Positions 58,214-64,000 of a stretch of DNA of 64,000 nt are shown here, in pieces. The stretch comes from Clostridia bacterium (GTDB lineage: Bacteria > Bacillota > Clostridia > Oscillospirales > Acutalibacteraceae). Under the pieces are notes generated by a model, which was not told where the DNA came from, made no database searches, and saw only the letters and a program-made list of their open reading frames with translations. The position numbers were made by a program, and so were the translations under genes. The stretch is taken from NCBI GenBank assembly GCA_017421045.1, contig JAFQMC010000016.1, forward strand, positions 1 through 64,000, given 5' to 3'. How positions within the stretch are numbered: position 1 is the first letter of the stretch; each line of letters starts with the position of its first letter.

Positions 58214-58492
58214 ATGAATATAGGTGAAAAAATTAGAAATGCAAGAGAAGATATGGATATGTCGCAAAGCGAAGTTGCTTCTCTTATTCCTATGAATCAA
58301 TCTAATTATTCAAAAATTGAAAGAAACGTACAAGAACCAAGTCTGGAGCAACTAAAAAAAATCTGCTTGATACTAAATCTCGACCCTGCGTATCTTTTGG
58401 AGCTTGGGGAATTTCAGCACCTATCTCCCGATGATAATCGTTTGCTTAAAGATATAAAAAACTTTATAAACACACACAAAGACGGTGTCTGA
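58214..58492 (+). CDS. XRE-family helix-turn-helix regulator
   Basis: A 92-residue Cro/C1-type regulator. The HTH covers residues about 5-60 (NIGEKIRNAREDMDMSQSEV, then NQSNYSKIERN as recognition part), followed by a short helical tail ending TKHKDGV-like. The ATG at 58214 follows GGGGTGAT; longer in-frame readings begin in the AT-rich promoter region without a ribosome-binding site. It is divergent from the ligase gene, and candidate half-sites lie between the two, so it probably regulates that gene and itself. Its coding end overlaps its own terminator. Confidence 0.85.
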   Translation: MNIGEKIRNAREDMDMSQSEVASLIPMNQSNYSKIERNVQEPSLEQLKKICLILNLDPAYLLELGEFQHLSPDDNRLLKDIKNFINTHKDGV

Positions 58493-58509
58493 ACGACACC
58501 GTCTTTTTT
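58481..58509 (+). terminator. Terminator overlapping the end of the XRE gene
   Basis: GACGGTGTC (58481-58489) pairs with GACACCGTC (58495-58503), followed by TTTTTT; the 5' arm encodes the last residues DGV. Confidence 0.88.
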
Positions 58510-58596
58510 CATTACTATTGTTATTGAATTTGATTACGTCACATGGTATGATAATAAACAAGACAACAAACACAGAAACAACTTATATTTATAACT

Positions 58597-59628
58597 ATGA
58601 GAGATTTTAATCTATTCAAAAAAACATTATTAATACTTTTAATTACTACACTTTCTCTGATGTGGGGTTGCAGTGCGCCGTCACAGAAATCAACCGCGCA
58701 GATATACGCGCTTGACACTGTTATTGACATAACTGCCTATGGCGAAAATAGCGACGAAGCTCTAAAAGCCGCAAAAGATGAAATCCGTCGTCTTGAAAAG
58801 CTTTTATCAGTAACCGACAGCGAGAGTGATGTATACAGAATCAACCACGCAGACGGAGAAGCTGTCACCGTAAGCCATGAGACCTATGAGCTGATAGAGC
58901 GAGCTGTGGAAATCTCTGAGCTTACCGAGGGCAGATTTGACGTCACAATCTACAATGCGGTGAAGCTTTGGGGATTTACAACCGGTGAATACAAGGTCCC
59001 GACAGAGGAAGATATCGAGAAGGCTCTCGGCAGTGCAGGCTCTGACAAAATACATCTGCAAGGCGACAATACAATCATCGTAGACAAGGGTACTCAAATC
59101 GACCTCGGCGGAATCGCCAAGGGGTACATCGGCGACAAAACAGTGGTTGCAATGACGGAATCAGGTGCTGAGGCGGGACTTTTATCTCTGGGCGGAAACG
59201 TGAGAACCTTCGGCAAAAAGCCTCGGGGTGAGAACTTCGTTGTAGGAATACGCCACCCTCAGGAAAGCGGTCACTTTGCCGAATTGCAGGCAAATGAATG
59301 TGCGGTAATCACCTCGGGAGGATATCAGCGGAATTTCACCGAAGAGGGTGTAAACTATCATCATATAATAAACCCTGAAACGGGCAAGCCCTCGGAAAGC
59401 GATGCGCTGTCTGTAACTGTTGTAGGAAATGACGACACCCTGTGCGATGCACTTTCCACCGCAATCTTCATCGGAGGAACAGAGTACGCGGCACAGCTTC
59501 GCAGTAAATATGACAGCTTCGAATATCTGATACTCACAGAAAGTGATGAGGTTATCGCATCAAGCGGACTTCAGGGAAAAGCTACACTCGCCCGAGGATT
59601 TGAAAATCTGAAAATTGAATACAGATGA
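58597..59628 (+). CDS. apbE: FAD:protein FMN transferase (ApbE), lipoprotein
   Basis: A 343-residue ApbE enzyme that links FMN covalently to Thr/Ser of flavoproteins such as Rnf and Nqr subunits outside the membrane. The signal peptide of about 26 residues ends in lipobox LMWGC. Family motifs: ALDTVIDITAYG, DLGGIAKGYIGDKT (about residues 168-181), GGNVRTFGKKP (about 197-207) and HHIINPETGKPS (about 256-267). The target flavoprotein is not in this window. The ATG lacks a strong ribosome-binding site (no GGAGG within 15 bases), yet the signal peptide fixes the start near here. Ends in a hairpin terminator. Confidence 0.92.
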   Translation: MRDFNLFKKTLLILLITTLSLMWGCSAPSQKSTAQIYALDTVIDITAYGENSDEALKAAKDEIRRLEKLLSVTDSESDVYRINHADGEAVTVSHETYELIERAVEISELTEGRFDVTIYNAVKLWGFTTGEYKVPTEEDIEKALGSAGSDKIHLQGDNTIIVDKGTQIDLGGIAKGYIGDKTVVAMTESGAEAGLLSLGGNVRTFGKKPRGENFVVGIRHPQESGHFAELQANECAVITSGGYQRNFTEEGVNYHHIINPETGKPSESDALSVTVVGNDDTLCDALSTAIFIGGTEYAAQLRSKYDSFEYLILTESDEVIASSGLQGKATLARGFENLKIEYR

Positions 59629-59640
59629 CGTTGAATAGAT

Positions 59641-59674
59641 ATGACCCCTCTGCTAAATAATGCGGAGGGGTCAT
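59641..59674. terminator. Hairpin terminator between apbE and the large LRR gene
   Basis: ATGACCCCTC (59641-59650) pairs with GAGGGGTCAT (59665-59674); flanks are T-rich on the plus strand. It serves converging genes. Confidence 0.75.
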
Positions 59675-59684
59675 TAATTATTAT

Positions 59685-62600
59685 TTACGATATGGATACA
59701 GATTCGCCAATAGGCAATCCGGTGTCAAACCCTGCTATATGTTTTTGAATAACAGTGGCATCTTTTATGTTCAACTCGTCATCGCCTGTAGCATCTGCCA
59801 AGAAAACACCATTGTCCGTAAGTGAGATAAGCATCGCGATGTGCTTCTGTATGGCTGTGGCATCCCTAATATCCAGTTTGCTGTCGTAGTTTGCATCGCC
59901 GAGAATTCCTATAATTTCCACAGGCGCCGTTGTCTCGGGAGGCAATGCCGGAAGCACTTCGGATGCAACGATATCACCGCAAATACCACAGGTGCAAACT
60001 CTTAATCCGTCTTCATTGTACATTGCTTCGGACACTGTAGCCCACTCTGTTTCGGGATGACTGCACTGACCATATACAGCACCAATCCAGTAGGTGCTTG
60101 AGAAATCTCCATAGGTTGTAAACTGCGCTGTGCCTGTGCTGTCAACAGTAGTCTGGGCAATGTAAAGGACTGGAGAGTAACTGAGCGAGTAATCCTCGGC
60201 TATCCCCTTAAACACAATCAGCACCGCCTCGGTTCCGGGTGCAAGATTTGTGCGCGAATAGGTTTTTTCTGCGACTGTACCATAACCTACTGAGGATAAA
60301 CAAACGACACTTTCGTTCGTTGTTTCGACATAATCGTAGTGAACAGTAGCATTATCTAAACTTGTATTATCACTGCCAACAATGATATTATACCATTGCA
60401 TTATAGTTCCCGTGTAATATACATCTGTCAATTTGTCACAATAACTAAACGCACTGTCGCCTATACTTTTAACACTGTCCGGAATCATTACACTTGTTAA
60501 ATTCAAGCAGTTATAGAACGAGCCTTTTCCTATACTTACAACCCCTTCGGGAAGTGTTATGCTTGCTAAGGAAGCACAGCCGGAAAATGTACTATTATTT
60601 ATGCACGTTACACCGAATGGTATTGTCACACTTTTTAAGCTTGTACAGTAACTAAAAGCACCGCCTGCTATGCTTGTAACACTATCGGGAATTGTTATGC
60701 TCGCTAAGCTTTTGCACAAATCAAATGCATTTTCACCTATACTTGTAACACTATCAGGAATTGTGACACTTGTCAGATTAGTGCAACCGGCAAACAATTT
60801 ATTATTTATTATTGTAACACGCCGAGGAATAGTTACATTCGTCAGACTTTCGCAAGACTCAAATACATTGCTGCCTATGCTTATGACGCTTTCAGGAATT
60901 GTGACGCTTGCTAAACTTCTGCAATTACGAAATGCACTGCCGGCAATTACGGTTGTACCTTCTCTTATGTAGCATTCTGTTATGGATTCTTTTGCATCAA
61001 TAACATATGTATTAATATAAAGCACATCGTTATTCCAATTTAAGTCGTTGTTACAGTAAGCTGTATTGGAAAACGCATCACTATCTATATTTTTTATGCC
61101 GTTGCCAAGCTTTATGCTTTCTAAATTACTACAACCGGAGAATGCTGAAACACCTATGGTTTTAACACTGTCAGGAATCATTATGCTTGTTAAGCTATAA
61201 CATCCGTAAAATGCATAACTGTTTATAAGAACGGTACCTTCCTTAACAGAACATTCTTGTATAGATTCTTTTGCGTCAACAATACAGTTATCGACATAAA
61301 GCACACCATTTTCCCAGTTGGAACTGTCATCACAATATGCCGTACAATAAAAAGCATCAGAACCTATACTTGTTATTCCTTTGCCGAGATTTATATCGGT
61401 TAAGTTGTAACAATACATAAACGCACCGGCGCCGATGCTTGCAACACCATCGCCAATATACACGCTTTTTAGGTTTGTGCAAGATTCGAACGCATCCTCC
61501 CCAATACTAATTGCATTATCGGGAATAATTATGCTTGTTAAACTTTCGCACCAACTGAAGGCACTGTCGCCTATACTTTTTACACCACTGCCTAATTTTA
61601 CATTTACAAGGCTATTACATTCATAAAATGCACTTTCTCCGATACTCTGAACACCATTACCGATTTTTACACTGGTTAGGCTTTCACACCACTCAAAGGC
61701 GCCCGCACCGATGCTTGTTACGCTGTCAGAAATAACAACGCTTTTCAGGTTTTTCAGATTTCGGAACGCATCCTCACCAATAGCGGTTACACCCTCACCT
61801 ATAACCAGCGTTTTTATGACTCCTCTATACATATCCCAGGGAGCTAATTTAGGATAGGGACAATCCCGAATCGCACCGGCACCATTAACTTCCATTCTTC
61901 CGTCGCTGTAAATGACATACTCTGTATTATATCCGCATCCTCCGGAACCAATCACATCCGCCTGAGGATTACCGTCAATTACAACTCCGTTTTTACCAAC
62001 ATTTGACTCATCTGAATCCGGAAGAGAAATCACCCTTTTCTTCGGACCTGCTACTTCCATATAACAAATACGAACACGGGCATCTTTTACAACACATACA
62101 GAGTGTATTCCCTTTGGCAGATATATAGCCACCTTACCTTTTTTGTTTGTTTCGTATCCGTTGACGTCTGCTCCCTCTACCGGATCGTTATCTGAATCAA
62201 CAACAGTGATTTCCTGCCTGTATTTAAAATTCGGGCATGAGGTAAAGGCAAATTGATTGGTGCTGAAAGAATAATAGAAGTCGGATATTTTAAACTTACG
62301 TGATAATGCAGCTGCTTCCCATGTAAGATTATCTCTGCCAAATATGCTTAATTTGAAGGAGAGTTCGATTTTAAAGTACAGTTCGCCTTCTATGCAGGAT
62401 GTGCATGTATGTATTTCTTTTTTCTCCTTTTCCGTGCTCGCTTCATATTTCATTTCCGCGGTTATTTCCACTCCGGTTTCAGCTTCCATTGACACCTTGA
62501 TAACCGAGCCTAATATTCCGATATGGGGTTCAAAGGCTACACCGAGGAACAGCTTTCCTTCAACCTTGAATTCAGATTCAAAATGGGCAGGCTTGCTATC

Positions 62601-63941
62601 ATCAATGAACTCACCGGACTTAAACTTTTTACCCACCTGCCCGGTGAGGACACCCTCGAGACTTACACTTACCTCTCCTTCAAATACAAGAGATGGGGTA
62701 AATCCCACATATACACCTGCAACGGGAGAAAAACCAATATCACCAAGCTCTAACTTTTTTTCAAACGCCTTTAGTGTTAACTCAGCAGAGACCCCTATTT
62801 CATAGCATAGCTTAAAAGAAAACTCCTCTAAGCTGAGAAGCTCTGCATCATAAAAACACTTGATTGTTACAGAAAATCCCGCTGAAATTGAACCTTGGAT
62901 TTTAGACTCTCCAAATTCTTTTTTCAGCAAATACGACAATTTGGTTTTTGCTGTAATTTCATCGTCAATGCCATCAAAGCCCACCGGTGCAAGGTTGTCC
63001 TCGTCGGAGACTTCTTCGGCAGGACTATCTGCACCGACAAACTCAAGTCCTTCCTCCAGATTTGAATTATCCACATCAGGGTCAACAACACCTTCATCGA
63101 TGTCAATTTTTACATAGTCAAAGACTTCTGTCATTGTAAGTTCTTCGCCTGTGATTGTTGCGGTTGTGCCGACAATATCTATAGAGTTGATCTTTACTAT
63201 CAACAACTGTTCATCTTGTCCGTAGGTATGCGAAAAAACATCTCCTGCTTTTAAAGAAGATATACTTTCATCTATGTTCTCAATTACATATGTACCTGTT
63301 GAATCATCGACGCTGGTTACTACATTTGTTTCAAGGTTTCCTTCGGTCAATATAGTTTCGTCGTTGTAAACCAAGAAGTTGTTGGTAGAATCTTCGTCAA
63401 GATTCAACACCTTTTCCTCGTCAAAATCTGACGTTGTTTTTTCCAAGAACTCCTGCATTATTGCGGTATATGTATCACATTCGAATGCTTTGCAAAGAGG
63501 AGTATTGCTGATTTTATCAAGCAAATATACCTTCACCAAGAAAGTTTCGGGCATCGTATCAATATCAAAGTTGAGCGTTACGACCGTATCCTCGGGAGTA
63601 ACTTCCAATTTTTCTGAAGTGTACATTTCCTGACCCATATCATCATAGAGAGCCACAACGAGCCAAGCATCGATATAGGTATGCACATCCACATATGCCG
63701 TTTTCCCCTCAACTTTTACATCTGAAATGAAGTTTCCGTTATCCTCCTGCGTGTTTTCTTCGTACATATCGGCCAGCATATTACCCAATGAGTCTGTGCC
63801 GCCGACCTCAAAATTTTCAGATGCATCCATATTCACACCATTTGTTTCGGCTGCACCCACGGGCAATACAACCGCTGTCATAGTGCTTACAAGAAACAGT
63901 GCACTCAAGAGAATCGAAATCACTTGTTTAAAAAGCTTCAT
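59685..63941 (-). CDS. Very large secreted LRR protein with C-terminal dockerin
   Basis: A 1418-residue exported protein. Residues 1-31 are the signal peptide (LPVGAAE). Residues about 35-300 form an acidic region with beta-rich segments (DVKVEGKTAYVDVHTYIDAWLV and a run rich in Asp/Glu near 290-330). Residues about 330-660 are unrecognised, probably all-beta, with CTSCIEG near 540. Residues about 700-1185 are roughly 20 LRR_5 repeats. After a C-rich zinc-like CTCGICG segment (about 1315), residues about 1340-1405 are a dockerin (GDANYDSKLDIRDATAIQKH and ATGDDELNIKDATVIQKH). The ATG at 63941 is chosen because AGGAGG lies just upstream. It is probably displayed on the cell or scaffold. The mid region is the oddest part. 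Confidence 0.9.
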   Translation of the reverse strand: MKLFKQVISILLSALFLVSTMTAVVLPVGAAETNGVNMDASENFEVGGTDSLGNMLADMYEENTQEDNGNFISDVKVEGKTAYVDVHTYIDAWLVVALYDDMGQEMYTSEKLEVTPEDTVVTLNFDIDTMPETFLVKVYLLDKISNTPLCKAFECDTYTAIMQEFLEKTTSDFDEEKVLNLDEDSTNNFLVYNDETILTEGNLETNVVTSVDDSTGTYVIENIDESISSLKAGDVFSHTYGQDEQLLIVKINSIDIVGTTATITGEELTMTEVFDYVKIDIDEGVVDPDVDNSNLEEGLEFVGADSPAEEVSDEDNLAPVGFDGIDDEITAKTKLSYLLKKEFGESKIQGSISAGFSVTIKCFYDAELLSLEEFSFKLCYEIGVSAELTLKAFEKKLELGDIGFSPVAGVYVGFTPSLVFEGEVSVSLEGVLTGQVGKKFKSGEFIDDSKPAHFESEFKVEGKLFLGVAFEPHIGILGSVIKVSMEAETGVEITAEMKYEASTEKEKKEIHTCTSCIEGELYFKIELSFKLSIFGRDNLTWEAAALSRKFKISDFYYSFSTNQFAFTSCPNFKYRQEITVVDSDNDPVEGADVNGYETNKKGKVAIYLPKGIHSVCVVKDARVRICYMEVAGPKKRVISLPDSDESNVGKNGVVIDGNPQADVIGSGGCGYNTEYVIYSDGRMEVNGAGAIRDCPYPKLAPWDMYRGVIKTLVIGEGVTAIGEDAFRNLKNLKSVVISDSVTSIGAGAFEWCESLTSVKIGNGVQSIGESAFYECNSLVNVKLGSGVKSIGDSAFSWCESLTSIIIPDNAISIGEDAFESCTNLKSVYIGDGVASIGAGAFMYCYNLTDINLGKGITSIGSDAFYCTAYCDDSSNWENGVLYVDNCIVDAKESIQECSVKEGTVLINSYAFYGCYSLTSIMIPDSVKTIGVSAFSGCSNLESIKLGNGIKNIDSDAFSNTAYCNNDLNWNNDVLYINTYVIDAKESITECYIREGTTVIAGSAFRNCRSLASVTIPESVISIGSNVFESCESLTNVTIPRRVTIINNKLFAGCTNLTSVTIPDSVTSIGENAFDLCKSLASITIPDSVTSIAGGAFSYCTSLKSVTIPFGVTCINNSTFSGCASLASITLPEGVVSIGKGSFYNCLNLTSVMIPDSVKSIGDSAFSYCDKLTDVYYTGTIMQWYNIIVGSDNTSLDNATVHYDYVETTNESVVCLSSVGYGTVAEKTYSRTNLAPGTEAVLIVFKGIAEDYSLSYSPVLYIAQTTVDSTGTAQFTTYGDFSSTYWIGAVYGQCSHPETEWATVSEAMYNEDGLRVCTCGICGDIVASEVLPALPPETTAPVEIIGILGDANYDSKLDIRDATAIQKHIAMLISLTDNGVFLADATGDDELNIKDATVIQKHIAGFDTGLPIGESVSIS

Positions 63942-64000
63942 AATTAGCCTCCTCAACTCAAATCAACAAAGTCCGACAATACTTTTACAAATAGATTTTA

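Noticed and set aside
60400..61830. Possible CRISPR or DNA tandem repeat
   Set aside because: The periodic sequence is coding and reflects LRR_5 repeats of about 23 codons, with variable DNA between copies.

Overview
The window looks like the chromosome of an anaerobic Firmicute of the Clostridia, probably a Ruminococcus-like member of the Oscillospiraceae from a gut or rumen. The evidence is gene content: CtsR-McsA-McsB-ClpC stress control, a YerC-headed his operon with the short HisG plus HisZ, FlxABCD-HdrABC electron-transfer proteins, and secreted BspA-like leucine-rich-repeat proteins carrying Ruminococcus-style dockerins. Consensus TTGACA/TATAAT promoters with 17-base spacers and GGAGG ribosome-binding sites are easy to see. 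No phage, insertion sequence or CRISPR array was found.

Layout. 1-7480: start of an LRR surface protein, a divergent regulator/Cys-rich protein pair around a perfect palindrome, a zinc-ribbon protein, a proline symporter, DUF1836 and DegV proteins, a CLC channel, a small unknown protein and a HAD phosphatase. 7589-10469: a yybP-ykoY-type (Mn2+) riboswitch controlling a P2-type cation ATPase. 10531-13418: a GntR(YtrA)-ABC transporter operon. 13575-26008: one 12-gene minus-strand operon, mdh-fum-hdrB-hdrC-hdrA-flxD-flxC-flxB-flxA-frdB-frdA-permease, preceded by a near-consensus Rex operator. 26402-35862: sfsA and the complete histidine operon yerC-hisZGDCBHAF-hisIE-hisK. 35928-43341: a lipoprotein, clpC-mcsB-mcsA-ctsR under three CtsR boxes, and htpG. 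43503-51655: the complete shikimate/Phe/Tyr operon (aroF-tyrA-aroB-aroA-aroC-pheA-aroEK-aroQ) behind a Phe/Tyr-codon leader peptide and attenuator. 52097-53130: an MgtE transport-domain protein with an elaborate leader RNA. 53388-53472: tRNA-Leu(GAG). 53810-63941: two LRR-dockerin proteins, flanking an AT-rich acyl-CoA-ligase/regulator pair and an ApbE lipoprotein.

How it works together. The most interesting locus is the 13575-26008 operon. Malate dehydrogenase and fumarase make fumarate from oxaloacetate, FrdAB would reduce it to succinate, and an AspT-type carrier could export succinate. The genes that would feed FrdAB are not membrane anchors but a full NADH-oxidising FlxABCD module and a flavin-bifurcating HdrABC. 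This suggests a soluble complex coupling NADH oxidation to fumarate reduction, perhaps with simultaneous ferredoxin reduction, and switched on by high NADH through Rex. The two amino-acid operons are complete pathways with visible cis-regulation.
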